A stretch of DNA of 64,000 nucleotides from Bacteroidales bacterium UBA1745 (lineage in GTDB: Bacteria > Bacteroidota > Bacteroidia > Bacteroidales > UBA932). The stretch lies in NCBI GenBank assembly GCA_002314885.1, contig DCHT01000066.1, forward strand, positions 5,533 to 69,532, written 5' to 3'. The translations under genes were made by a program, and so were the position numbers. Shown one piece after another: positions 1 through 7,605 of this stretch. Every line of letters starts with the position of its first letter. Within the stretch, counting starts at the first letter, position 1. The notes under the pieces are model-generated. The model had not been told where the DNA came from, did no database searches, and was given only the letters and a program-made list of their open reading frames with translations.

Positions 1-83
1 TCCTCGCTGCGCCGTTGCCGGCGATCAAGGGCGGAATAGGTGGATTCGGACGCGGTAAGAGGGAAAAAGTGGCGCAGAAGTAG
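1..83 (+). CDS. Possible 3' end of an upstream gene (uncertain)
   Basis: A reading frame open from the window start ends at a TAG at 81-83, immediately inside a strong hairpin. The tail is basic and glycine-rich (GGIGGFGRGKREKVAQK). This is compatible with the C-terminus of a gene whose body lies outside the window, but with only 26 codons there is no domain evidence, and the two other forward frames also stop within about 60 bases. Confidence 0.2.
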   Translation, partial: LAAPLPAIKGGIGGFGRGKREKVAQK

Positions 84-108
84 TGGCACTAGTTCTGCGC
101 CACTTTTT
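64..108 (+). terminator. Hairpin with U-tract, likely intrinsic terminator
   Basis: A perfect 16-base inverted repeat (arms 64-79 and 93-108, core GTGGCGCAGAA / TTCTGCGCCAC) with a 13-base loop. The A-run at its left end and T-run at its right end let it act as a terminator in either direction. It would end transcription entering from the left before the phosphoesterase gene at 153. Confidence 0.7.
81..102 (+). repeat. 22-bp direct repeat, copy 1
   Basis: Loop and right arm of the hairpin at 64-108. The same 22 bases recur exactly at 903-924, so the two copies bracket the metallophosphoesterase gene. The shared core is TAGTGGCACTAGTTCTGC followed by GCCA. Confidence 0.8.
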
Positions 109-152
109 GCGGCGATTGTAATACTTTCTCCTGCTGAGAGTATAATCTGTAT

Positions 153-905
153 ATGATTGACGATATACAGATACTTATTATTCCGGATGTTCACGGACGC
201 AGGTTTTGGCTTGAGGCGATTGAAGCGCAGTTGCCGAATCCGAATGTACAGATAGTGTTTCTTGGGGATTATGTCGATCCGTATCCCTATGAGAAGATCT
301 CAGAACAACAGGCCCTGGAGGGGCTCAAGGATATCATTGCGTTCAAGAAGGCCTATCCGGATAGGATACATCTCTTGCTCGGCAATCACGATTTGTCGTA
401 TTTGGATATATCCCTCATTTGCACTCGCCACAGCTGGGCTTTGGAGAAGCAGATAAAGCGCATTTTAGAGGAAGAGGCTGACTGCTTTGAAATGGCCTGG
501 GAGGCCGTTGTGGCAGGGAAGAGGTACCTGTTTTCTCACGCCGGTGTATCTCGGGGCTGGATTGAGTGGAACGATTTTACATTCGGCAATGCGGCCATAT
601 CGGCTGATTTACTGAACAATATGTATAAGGGTAATGACCCGAGACTGTATGACCTCTTTATGTACGCCCTGGCAGATGTGTCTCCAGCCAGGGGCGGCGG
701 TTCAAAGTACGGCAGTATGATCTGGGCCGACGCACGGGAAATGATGGATCCGAAAGCGCAACTTCCCGGCATAATCCAGATTTTTGGTCATACCCAGCAG
801 GTTTACGACCCTGTCGTACTGCCAGGCCGAGCTTTTTGCCTAGACTGCAGACGTCCGTTCTACATTGATTCAGAAGGAACAGTTGGAGAAGTGGTGCAGT
901 ACTAG
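153..905 (+). CDS. Calcineurin-like metallophosphoesterase
   Basis: A 250-residue cytoplasmic protein with the ordered dinuclear-metal motifs of the calcineurin-like phosphoesterase family: DVHG (residues ~12-15), GDYVD (~38-42), GNHD (~77-80), SHAG (~129) and GHTQ near the C-terminus. Members hydrolyse phosphomonoester or phosphodiester bonds; the compact form resembles the serine/threonine phosphatase or Ap4A-hydrolase-like group, but the substrate cannot be read from sequence. No signal peptide is seen. The gene stands alone between a terminator hairpin (64-108) and a convergent minus-strand operon, and its stop overlaps the second copy of a 22-bp repeat. The first ATG in the frame is used. 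Confidence 0.85.
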   Translation: MIDDIQILIIPDVHGRRFWLEAIEAQLPNPNVQIVFLGDYVDPYPYEKISEQQALEGLKDIIAFKKAYPDRIHLLLGNHDLSYLDISLICTRHSWALEKQIKRILEEEADCFEMAWEAVVAGKRYLFSHAGVSRGWIEWNDFTFGNAAISADLLNNMYKGNDPRLYDLFMYALADVSPARGGGSKYGSMIWADAREMMDPKAQLPGIIQIFGHTQQVYDPVVLPGRAFCLDCRRPFYIDSEGTVGEVVQY

Positions 906-924
906 TGGCACTAGTTCTGCGCCA
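903..924 (+). repeat. 22-bp direct repeat, copy 2
   Basis: Exact second copy of the 81-102 repeat. It covers the stop codon of the phosphoesterase and the last codons of the convergent DUF1653 gene. Flanking bases (AAGTGGTGCAG on the left) form an imperfect version of the same stem, so it can also fold as a hairpin between two converging genes. Confidence 0.8.
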
Positions 925-1144
925 ACTTTAAGGCGTCCTCTTCGCTGATTTCGGCGAATCTCGGGCCGTCGTAGCCATCGCGATGGACCTCTTCGAAGAA
1001 CATCTCCTTTGGCCTGACCCAAACGGCCTTCTCGCCATACATTGCCTGATAGACAACTAATTCTCTATCAGGGTTTTCGCTATCCTTGGCGATAGCGATC
1101 ATTCGGTAAATATTGCCTTTGAAATGGCGGTAATATTTGCTCAT
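911..1144 (-). CDS. DUF1653 family protein
   Basis: A 77-residue soluble protein of the DUF1653 type: it opens with a YRHFKGN-like motif and has the typical VVYQAMYGEKAVWVRPKEMF block with conserved aromatic and WxRP residues. Family function is unknown. It is the last gene of a three-gene minus-strand series (gaps of 8 and 4 bases) after the deoxyribosyltransferase-like protein and the FAD oxidoreductase. Its C-terminal codons overlap the second 22-bp repeat. Confidence 0.8.
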   Translation of the reverse strand: MSKYYRHFKGNIYRMIAIAKDSENPDRELVVYQAMYGEKAVWVRPKEMFFEEVHRDGYDGPRFAEISEEDALKLAQN

Positions 1145-1152
1145 AATTCACT

Positions 1153-1578
1153 CTATTTGTTGAGCAGCTCGATCACCTCGTCGATGTTGCAGGCGACGCC
1201 GTCGAAGAGTTTGTACATCAGCTCCGGCACCTGCTTCTCGGGAATGAGCACGACTGTCTTGCGACCTTTGCCTGCAAACCATCCGGCCTCGGCGTGTGCG
1301 CTCCTGCCACAAGGCAGCACCAGAACGCACGCGTCGCACTGTTCCATAGCCTCGAGATCGTTCGCAAACTGAGCCACGCTCTTAGGGTGCTCCAGGTTGT
1401 CCCTGTACTCCTCAGGACTCCATTCCAGCCACCTCTCGCTCACATATTCCCATTTGAACGCGGGCTTTCCTTCGCCCGGGTTGCGGAAGTCATAAACGTC
1501 AAAACCGGCCGCGCGGAGCGCCTCCACGACGGCAGGGTAGTGGGCATTTCGCCAGGATGATGCGATATAGAGTTTCAT
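1153..1578 (-). CDS. Nucleoside 2-deoxyribosyltransferase-like protein
   Basis: A 141-residue protein starting MKLYIASSWRN, the usual beginning of the Rossmann-like nucleoside 2-deoxyribosyltransferase family. A downstream SAHAEAGW segment matches the position of the family's catalytic glutamate, and CVLVLPCGRS resembles the strand before it. Related proteins move deoxyribose between bases or act as nucleotide hydrolases; the substrate here is inferred only from family. It lies 4 bases from the FAD oxidoreductase stop and 8 bases before DUF1653, so co-transcription is likely. Confidence 0.7.
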   Translation of the reverse strand: MKLYIASSWRNAHYPAVVEALRAAGFDVYDFRNPGEGKPAFKWEYVSERWLEWSPEEYRDNLEHPKSVAQFANDLEAMEQCDACVLVLPCGRSAHAEAGWFAGKGRKTVVLIPEKQVPELMYKLFDGVACNIDEVIELLNK

Positions 1579-1582
1579 AGCG

Positions 1583-2893
1583 TTAGCGGATCTTCACTCC
1601 CTGATCAAGCAGTTCCTTCTGAAGCACGGCGACGTCGAGGGTCTGGAGGCTGGTGCGGAGGCGGTGGGAGAGGGCTGCGGCGACGCCGGCGGCCTGGCCT
1701 GTGACGAGACAGGTGGCGATTTCGCGGGCGTCGTAGGTGACCTTCTCCTCGAAGCCGAAGCAGCGGCCGGCGACGACGAGGTTAGGGCAGCGCTGCGGCA
1801 GGAGAGACCTGTATGGGATCTGCCAGTAAGGCTGTTTGCCTTTGCCGCTGCCGCTCATTCCGATAGTGTCTTCGTAGTCCTTGTAGCCGCGATAATCCTC
1901 GAATCTGACGTTGTGGAGCGAGTTCAGGACCCTCGTCACGCGCACGCCGAGAATAGGCGGAGTCTCCAGCAGGAAGGCATTCTCGTTGCCCGGCATTTCG
2001 CGCAGTTTCTGGGTGTCTTCCCACATCATCTGGCGGAACTGTTGCTGCAGCCGGCTGATATTGAACTCGTCCAGACCGTTCTGGTCATATTCGCCGTTTG
2101 TGTGGCGTACATAGACGCCCGGAATCGGGGTTGCGTCCTTGCAGCCGGTGGTAATACCGCCCACGCGCCACATAGCGCCGATGTGCCTTTTACGCAGTTC
2201 GAAGGATTCGCCTGCGAACTCGATGATGTCGCCGTCGCCGGAGCAGTCCACGACCACGCCCGCCTTGATGGCCACGCGGCCGCTCTTGCACTCGCAGATC
2301 AGCGAATCGATGCGTTCGCCGCTCATCACGACCTCGGTCGCATATATATTATAAAGGAGTCGGACGCCCGCCTCGACGATGCACTGGTCGAGGACATATT
2401 TGGTCGCCTCCGGGTCCACAATCGGATGCGCATGCGGCCGGACGATCATATCCATAGATTTGAGTCGGTCGCAGACCTCGCCGCCGAAACCGTAGAGAGT
2501 CTTGGTCACAACGCCGTCGGGCGAGAGGCCTTCGGTGTCAATCACAGGCAATACGAGGCCGCCAGTCCACAGGCCGCCCAGGAAATAGTTCTTCTCGAGC
2601 AATATGACATTGGCACCGGCCTTTGCGGCAGAAACGGCCGCAGACACGCCTGCAGGGCCACCTCCGACCACCACGACGTCCGCCGTGGCTATCACCGGAA
2701 TCTTTCGCGCAGGCTCCTTCACATAGCCCAGCGCTTCCACCTTCGCCTCGACGGTCTCCGTCTTGGGAGCCAATGCATCGGAACCGGCCTCGCCGTTTAT
2801 TTCAGCGCTGAGGTTTCCCGCCTTCAGCGCCTGTGGCACTGTCGCCGCGCCGAGTCCCAGCGCCGTCGCCTTGAGGAATTTTCGTCTATCCAT
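1583..2893 (-). CDS. Tat-exported FAD-dependent oxidoreductase
   Basis: A 436-residue protein. The N-terminus carries a twin-arginine signal (RRKFLK at residues 3-8, then a hydrophobic alanine-rich stretch), so the folded flavoprotein is probably exported to the periplasm. The dinucleotide-binding motif VVVGGGPAGVSAAVSAAKAG lies at about residues 73-92, followed by LLEKNYFLGG. A C-terminal NLVVAGRC and TGQAAGVAAAL segment is typical of the FAD_oxidored (PF12831) family. Reaction and electron acceptor are unknown. A related protein without a signal peptide is encoded at 31904-33217. It is the first gene of a three-gene minus operon. Confidence 0.8.
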   Translation of the reverse strand: MDRRKFLKATALGLGAATVPQALKAGNLSAEINGEAGSDALAPKTETVEAKVEALGYVKEPARKIPVIATADVVVVGGGPAGVSAAVSAAKAGANVILLEKNYFLGGLWTGGLVLPVIDTEGLSPDGVVTKTLYGFGGEVCDRLKSMDMIVRPHAHPIVDPEATKYVLDQCIVEAGVRLLYNIYATEVVMSGERIDSLICECKSGRVAIKAGVVVDCSGDGDIIEFAGESFELRKRHIGAMWRVGGITTGCKDATPIPGVYVRHTNGEYDQNGLDEFNISRLQQQFRQMMWEDTQKLREMPGNENAFLLETPPILGVRVTRVLNSLHNVRFEDYRGYKDYEDTIGMSGSGKGKQPYWQIPYRSLLPQRCPNLVVAGRCFGFEEKVTYDAREIATCLVTGQAAGVAAALSHRLRTSLQTLDVAVLQKELLDQGVKIR

Positions 2894-2908
2894 TCTGTTG
2901 TTTTTTTT

Positions 2909-3002
2909 GACTACTTGCCGTCAAAACCGCGCAAGTAGTCCAATTTTCTGTGTGTTTTGCGGTTTTTTTGGACTACTTGCAGTCGAAAACCGGCAAGTAG
3001 TC
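2909..3002. repeat. Twin hairpin repeat
   Basis: Two near-identical inverted repeats in tandem: GACTACTTGC...GCAAGTAGTC at 2909-2940 and again at 2971-3002, each preceded by a T-run on the plus strand and with related loops. They sit in the only sizeable gap between the amylase gene and the FAD oxidoreductase, both on the minus strand. Neither has a U-tract after the stem in the direction of those genes, so they are not ordinary terminators; a REP-like element or an mRNA-stabilising structure is possible. Confidence 0.7.
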
Positions 3003-3009
3003 GCAAAAA

Positions 3010-4923
3010 CTAGCGTACGCGTACAATCAGCACGCTGGTTGGGCCCATAGTGAGCACTTCGCCCTTCTTGGTGGCTTTGTGGCTGGCCTTGCCCTCAACG
3101 AGGACGGTTTCTCCGAGCTGCTCATTGATCGTCACAACCCTCTTGACTCCCGTTGGGTTCAGGGCGATCAGGAAGGTCTCAGCACCGTCAGCACCGTCAG
3201 CACCGTCAGCGCCACTGCAGGAGCGTGTGTAAACCATCGGATACGGATTCTCCTCGTTGTAGATCGGGGTGAAGTCGCTGTCGGCCCAGAGGGCAGGGCT
3301 GGCCTTGCGGAGGGCGATGAGCTTCTTGGTGTAGTTGAGCAGGGAATTAGGGTCGCCGGCCTGGCTTTCGACGGTGATCAGGCCAGGGGTCGTAGGGTTC
3401 TTGCAGCCGTTCTGCTTCCACTCGAGGTAGAGAGGGTAGGAGGTGGCTGGAGTCCACTCAGGGCACACTGGGATGTAGATTTGCTCAGGTTCGCAGCTGC
3501 TGAAGCCGGCGTTGGCGGAGGAGTCCCACTGCATAGGGCTGCGGCCGCCGGAGCGCTCTTTGCCGTTGTGGTTGGCGCCCTCGACGTTAGGCAGGTCGGC
3601 GAGGCTGCGGATGCCGATTTCGTCGCCATAATACAGGATAGGCAGCGGCATCGTGAGCACGAAAGTGGTCATCACCTTGAGCTGTTTGGCGTCGTTGCGG
3701 TCGCCGGTGTTCATACGCAGATGGTCGTGGTTGCCGGTCAGAGTGGCGATGTATCCGAGGTCGCGGGTAGCGTCGAAGCTGCTCTTGTAGTTGTCGTAAT
3801 AGGTCTTGAGCATCTGGGCCGGGGTAGTGCTGCGGTCGATCTTGTCCTCTGGCCAAGGATTGCCGTAGAGGTCGTAGGTCGAAGGCTGGCCGCCGTTGAG
3901 AGTGAAATAGCAGCCACCGTTCGCCTGATGCTTCAGGTCGAAGTAGAGGCGGCGGGCTTTCGCCTTGTTGCCATTGAGGTCCATATCGATGTTGTAGCCG
4001 GCTGGGAGGCAATCTTTCGGCGAACCCCACTCGGCCATCAGCACGTGCTCAGGGTAGTTTTCGTCCATCCACGCACGCACCTCGCGCCACAGTTTCTTGA
4101 TCTCGACCTTGTCCTTGTCGTTCTTCACGAGGCTGCGTGCCATATCCACGCGGAAGCCGTCCACGCCCAGTTCGTACCAGAATGCGATGATGTTCTTGAG
4201 TTCCTGGCGGACAGCCCTCGGACCCGGTGCGTCGGTGGATTGCTCCCACGGACGGTTAGGGTCAGGGTTGGCATAGCCGTAGTTGAGCGAAGGCTGGCAG
4301 GCGTAGAAGTTCTTGTTGTAGTACTTCGCGCGAGGGTACTCGCTCTTCATCCAGCTGCCGGTGGTATTCTGCATATAGTTCGGATCCTTCAGCATCTCCT
4401 CCAGGTCCTTTTCGGCCTTTGCGTCAGGCAGCTGATCGGACCAGATGTAGTAGTCGGAATATCTCAGATTCGTGTCTTCGGACGACTGTTTGAACCATTC
4501 GCACTCGAGGGAAGTGTGGCCTGCAACGAGGTCCAGCATCACTTTCAGACCGCGTTCGTGTGCCTTCTGGACAAGTTCGACGAGGTCATTGTTGGTGCCG
4601 AAACGAGGGTCAACGCGATAGAAATCGATGACGTCATAACCGCCGTCGATCCAGCCTGAAACGAATATTGGATTGAACCATACGACCTTTACACCGAGGT
4701 CGGCGATATAGTCCAATTTCTCAATCACGCCCCTCAGGTCGCCGATTCCGTTGCCATCCGAATCCTTATAAGAAGACGGATAGACCTGGTAAATGACGGC
4801 GTCGTTAAGCCAGGAAGGACCTTTGGTCCAAGTCTGGTAGTCGTTAGATGCAGTCTGCGCCAGCGCTGTCTGAAAACTGACAGTCGCCGCCAAGCTTAAA
4901 GCAATTTTTGCAATTCTCTTCAT
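3010..4923 (-). CDS. Secreted GH13 alpha-amylase family glycosidase
   Basis: About 637 residues from the chosen start; a Met three codons upstream is possible but MKRIAK begins a normal signal peptide ending ALAQ. The GH13 barrel is clear: AVIYQVYPSSYKDSDGNGIGD (region I lead-in), DLVAGHTS, DGFRVDMARS with the nucleophile Asp near residue 260, LMAEWGS with the acid/base Glu near 298, and TGNHDH with the transition-state Asp near 390. It should hydrolyse alpha-glucans in the periplasm or at the surface; trehalose-synthase-like or oligo-1,6-glucosidase activity cannot be excluded. Near the C-terminus is an in-frame GAD repeat from a 9-bp tandem repeat. A good divergent promoter lies upstream. 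Confidence 0.88.
   Translation of the reverse strand: MKRIAKIALSLAATVSFQTALAQTASNDYQTWTKGPSWLNDAVIYQVYPSSYKDSDGNGIGDLRGVIEKLDYIADLGVKVVWFNPIFVSGWIDGGYDVIDFYRVDPRFGTNNDLVELVQKAHERGLKVMLDLVAGHTSLECEWFKQSSEDTNLRYSDYYIWSDQLPDAKAEKDLEEMLKDPNYMQNTTGSWMKSEYPRAKYYNKNFYACQPSLNYGYANPDPNRPWEQSTDAPGPRAVRQELKNIIAFWYELGVDGFRVDMARSLVKNDKDKVEIKKLWREVRAWMDENYPEHVLMAEWGSPKDCLPAGYNIDMDLNGNKAKARRLYFDLKHQANGGCYFTLNGGQPSTYDLYGNPWPEDKIDRSTTPAQMLKTYYDNYKSSFDATRDLGYIATLTGNHDHLRMNTGDRNDAKQLKVMTTFVLTMPLPILYYGDEIGIRSLADLPNVEGANHNGKERSGGRSPMQWDSSANAGFSSCEPEQIYIPVCPEWTPATSYPLYLEWKQNGCKNPTTPGLITVESQAGDPNSLLNYTKKLIALRKASPALWADSDFTPIYNEENPYPMVYTRSCSGADGADGADGAETFLIALNPTGVKRVVTINEQLGETVLVEGKASHKATKKGEVLTMGPTSVLIVRVR
3181..3207. 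repeat. 9-bp tandem repeat, three units, in amylase gene
   Basis: Three exact copies of AGCACCGTC followed by a degenerate fourth (AGCGCC). On the minus strand it encodes GADGADGADGA in the C-terminal domain of the amylase. As whole-codon units, copy-number changes would keep the frame. Confidence 0.85.
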
Positions 4924-4933
4924 ATATCCCATA

Positions 4934-4953
4934 ACTGTGGTATACTGTGGTAT
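4934..4953. repeat. 10-bp tandem repeat in amylase 5' leader
   Basis: ACTGTGGTAT occurs twice without a gap, between the proposed amylase -7 box (4962-4969) and its start codon (4923). Its place just downstream of the transcription start would suit a regulator site, but no regulator is identifiable. Confidence 0.5.
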
Positions 4954-4961
4954 CTATACTG

Positions 4962-4993
4962 CAAATTTATGCGAAAGAAAGTTGAAAGACAAA
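4962..4993 (-). promoter_or_regulatory. Bacteroidales-type promoter for the amylase gene
   Basis: On the minus strand, TAAATTTG (4969-4962) fits the Bacteroidales -7 consensus TAnnTTTG, and TTTG (4993-4990) lies 20 bases upstream as the -33 element. The start codon is about 40 bases downstream. A second TAAATTTG on the plus strand (5012-5019), 37 bases before the PHP gene, may serve that gene, but I see no matching -33 box for it. Confidence 0.6.
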
Positions 4994-5056
4994 TTTTTCG
5001 TATTATTTGACTAAATTTGTTTCTAATCACCGATTGTAACTAAACATATATTCTAT

Positions 5057-6202
5057 ATGAACCGCTTCTTTTATTGTCTTGCCGCTGTGCTGCTCTGTTC
5101 TTGCTCAACGGCCGTTCACGCACAGAAAATGCCTGAGAATTCCGACGACCGTGTATTCTGCTATAAGATGCAGACCGGCATCCGCAACAACGTCGCAATC
5201 CCCGATATTCCGGGTTATATGACGCTCAAGTGCGATTTTCACATCCATACTTGCTATGCCGACGCACAGGTGACGCCTAAGGGCCGTGTGCAGGAGGCCT
5301 GGTACGACGGACTGGACGTGGTGAGCGTTTCCGAGCACATCGGAGTGCACAAGACGGGCATCGCTTTCGAGGACCACAACCTCGTGAACCAGCAGGCGAT
5401 AGAGGCCGCCAAGGGCTATGGAATGCTCGTGGTGCCTGGTATCGAGCTCACCCGTGCGAAGCCTTTCGGACATTTCAATCTGCTGTTCGTGAAGGACGCG
5501 AGCGTGTTCTCCGAAGTGCGTTATGAACTCGACGAGGAGGGCAAGCCGAAGGTGGATCCTGAGACTGGCGTGAGACTGAATGATATGGAGACTCTGCGTG
5601 CCGACATCAAGGCGGGCGAGGAGCAGGGCTGCTTCTTCCAGTGGAACCATCCGGGCTGGCCTGACAAGAAGAGCGACTGGTTTGACATCCAGACCGAAAT
5701 GCTCAAGGCCGGACACCTCAATGCGATGGAAATCTGCAACCACGCGGAGTGGTATCCGAGGGTGCTCGACTACTTCGACCAGTACCATATTCCTATGGTT
5801 GCCAACACCGACCAGCACAACCCGACTGCGGTCGATTTCGGCCACACAATGCGTCCTATGACACTTGTGTTCGCGAAGGAGTACACTCTCGAGAGCCTCA
5901 GGGAGGCGATGTTCGCTGGCCGTATGGTGGCCTTCTGGGACCAGACTCTCGCAGGTGACGAGAAACTTCTCGAGGAGCTCGTGCACGCCTGCCTGAAGGT
6001 GAAGGTCATCGACGAGGCGAAGGGCCGCATCGAGATTACCAACAACTCAGACATCCGCTTCGAGACCCTCTACGGCGACCACATGAACCCAGTGGTGTTC
6101 TATCCTCACAAGGCAGTCATCTGCACCATCAAGAAGGGCAAGAAGATCAGTTTCGAGAACTGCTACATCGGCAGAGCCAAGCTGCAGACCAACGTTTGGT
6201 AA
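5057..6202 (+). CDS. PHP-domain Sb-PDE-like phosphodiesterase, lipoprotein
   Basis: A 381-residue exported protein. Its N-terminal hydrophobic stretch ends LLCSCST, a likely lipobox, so it should be membrane-anchored outside the cytoplasm. The PHP metallo-hydrolase motifs are in order: CDFHIHTCYADA (~residues 60-70), SEHIGVH (~92), NHPGW (~197) and NTDQHNP (~252), giving a trinuclear metal site. Overall it resembles the Sb-PDE family of exported phosphodiesterases; the substrate is unknown. It is followed after 24 bases by an AGCS amino-acid symporter on the same strand, so they may be co-transcribed. Confidence 0.8.
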   Translation: MNRFFYCLAAVLLCSCSTAVHAQKMPENSDDRVFCYKMQTGIRNNVAIPDIPGYMTLKCDFHIHTCYADAQVTPKGRVQEAWYDGLDVVSVSEHIGVHKTGIAFEDHNLVNQQAIEAAKGYGMLVVPGIELTRAKPFGHFNLLFVKDASVFSEVRYELDEEGKPKVDPETGVRLNDMETLRADIKAGEEQGCFFQWNHPGWPDKKSDWFDIQTEMLKAGHLNAMEICNHAEWYPRVLDYFDQYHIPMVANTDQHNPTAVDFGHTMRPMTLVFAKEYTLESLREAMFAGRMVAFWDQTLAGDEKLLEELVHACLKVKVIDEAKGRIEITNNSDIRFETLYGDHMNPVVFYPHKAVICTIKKGKKISFENCYIGRAKLQTNVW

Positions 6203-6226
6203 AGTGGTGCATCTTTTACTTGTAGT

Positions 6227-7603
6227 ATGAACGGACTCAACGACATTTTAAGCTCTATTTCAGGCTTCCTTTGGGGCTGGCCTATGATTATCCTGCTTCT
6301 GGGAACGCATCTGTTCCTGACGGCACGCCTGCGCTTTCCCCAGCGCTACATTTTCAAGGCTATCAAGATTTCATTCCGCAAGGACAAAGGCGCGGACGGC
6401 GATGTGAGCCAGTTCGGCGCATTGGCCACTGCTTTGGCTGCCACTATCGGCACCGGCAACATCGTCGGTGTGGGCACTGCCATCGCTCTGGGCGGCCCGG
6501 GTGCCGTTTTCTGGTGCTGGCTGACCGGTGTGTTCGGAATCGCCACCAAGTATGGTGAGGGCCTGCTGGCCATCAAATATCGCGTTACCGACGCCGACGG
6601 CAAGATGCAGGGCGGCCCTATGTATGCGCTCGAAAGGGGATTGGGCCAGACTTGGCTCGGAGTCCTTTTCGCGATCTTCACGGCCCTTGCGTCATTCGGT
6701 ATAGGCAGTACCGTCCAGGCGAATGCGATCAGCACTATGACCACCAACGTCTTCGGCATCGATCCCGTCATCATCGGTGGCATAGTCACAATATTGGCAA
6801 CTATGGTCATCGTGGGCGGCGTAAAGAACATATCCAAGGTCTGCACAGCCCTGGTACCGTTTATGGCACTGTTATATATAATAGGTTGCATAGTCATACT
6901 CATTATGAATTCGGCCTACGTGTGGCCGGCGCTCAAACTCATAGTCTGCTCAGCCTTCAACCCTGCGGCTGCAGGCGGCGGCTTCTTGGGCGCGAGCATA
7001 ATGATGGCGGCGAGATATGGTATCGCACGCGGTCTCTTCAGCAACGAGTCCGGTCTCGGATCGGCGCCTATCGTGGCGGCTGCGGCAAAGACGAAAAATC
7101 CTGTACGTCAGGCACTTGTGTCCAGTACGGGCACTTTCTGGGATACGGTCATCATCTGCGCAATGACGGGTATAGTAATCGTCAGCAGCATACTCGCATA
7201 TCCGGATATCAGCTTTGAGAACGGCGGCGTCCTGACGACTATGGCCTTCAGCAAGATCCCTTACGTGGGTTCGCCTCTGCTGGCCTTCGGTTCGCTGACT
7301 TTCGCCTTCAGTACCATCCTGGGCTGGAGTTACTACGGCGAAAGGGCGATGGAGTACGTGGCCAGCAAGACCAAGCTCTACAAACGCCTGGGCTCCAAGC
7401 CATTCATCAACACTTACAGGGCCATATTCCTCATTACGGTCTTCCTGGGCGCGGTCATAAGCCTCGACCTGGTGTGGAACCTGGCAGATATCTTCAACGC
7501 CCTTATGGCGATTCCTAACCTCCTCGCCCTGCTGCTGTTGAGCGGCGTGATCGTGAAGGAGACCAAGGATTATCTGTGGAATGGAAAAATAGACAAGGAA
7601 TAG
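6227..7603 (+). CDS. AGCS family alanine/glycine:cation symporter
   Basis: A 458-residue inner-membrane protein with about ten hydrophobic segments. Family marks include GWPMIILLLGTHLFLTARL at the N-terminus, FGALATALAATIGTGNIVGV (the conserved substrate/sodium region, ~residues 63-82), GGPMYALERGLG, and RGLFSNESGLGSAPI (~265-280). It would import alanine or glycine with sodium. No signal of truncation. The downstream kinase starts three bases after its stop, implying translational coupling. Confidence 0.92.
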   Translation: MNGLNDILSSISGFLWGWPMIILLLGTHLFLTARLRFPQRYIFKAIKISFRKDKGADGDVSQFGALATALAATIGTGNIVGVGTAIALGGPGAVFWCWLTGVFGIATKYGEGLLAIKYRVTDADGKMQGGPMYALERGLGQTWLGVLFAIFTALASFGIGSTVQANAISTMTTNVFGIDPVIIGGIVTILATMVIVGGVKNISKVCTALVPFMALLYIIGCIVILIMNSAYVWPALKLIVCSAFNPAAAGGGFLGASIMMAARYGIARGLFSNESGLGSAPIVAAAAKTKNPVRQALVSSTGTFWDTVIICAMTGIVIVSSILAYPDISFENGGVLTTMAFSKIPYVGSPLLAFGSLTFAFSTILGWSYYGERAMEYVASKTKLYKRLGSKPFINTYRAIFLITVFLGAVISLDLVWNLADIFNALMAIPNLLALLLLSGVIVKETKDYLWNGKIDKE

Positions 7604-7605
7604 AT

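Noticed and set aside
116..146. Sigma-70-like promoter (TTGTAA, 19 bases, TATAAT) before the phosphoesterase
   Set aside because: The -10-like box lies only six bases before the start codon and the Bacteroidales consensus differs, so the match is probably chance.
1664..2938. Long plus-strand open frame opposite the FAD oxidoreductase
   Set aside because: It lacks any recognisable domain or signal and is the antisense shadow of a gene with clear motifs. High GC with biased third positions creates such frames; similar ones opposite the amylase (3079-4659) and the SpoIIE-type gene (9366-10817) were rejected for the same reason.
2909..3002. Twin intrinsic terminators for the amylase gene
   Set aside because: In the minus-strand direction the stems are followed by A-runs rather than U-tracts.
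3181..3216. CRISPR or variable-repeat array
   Set aside because: The repeat is a 9-bp in-frame coding tandem without spacers.
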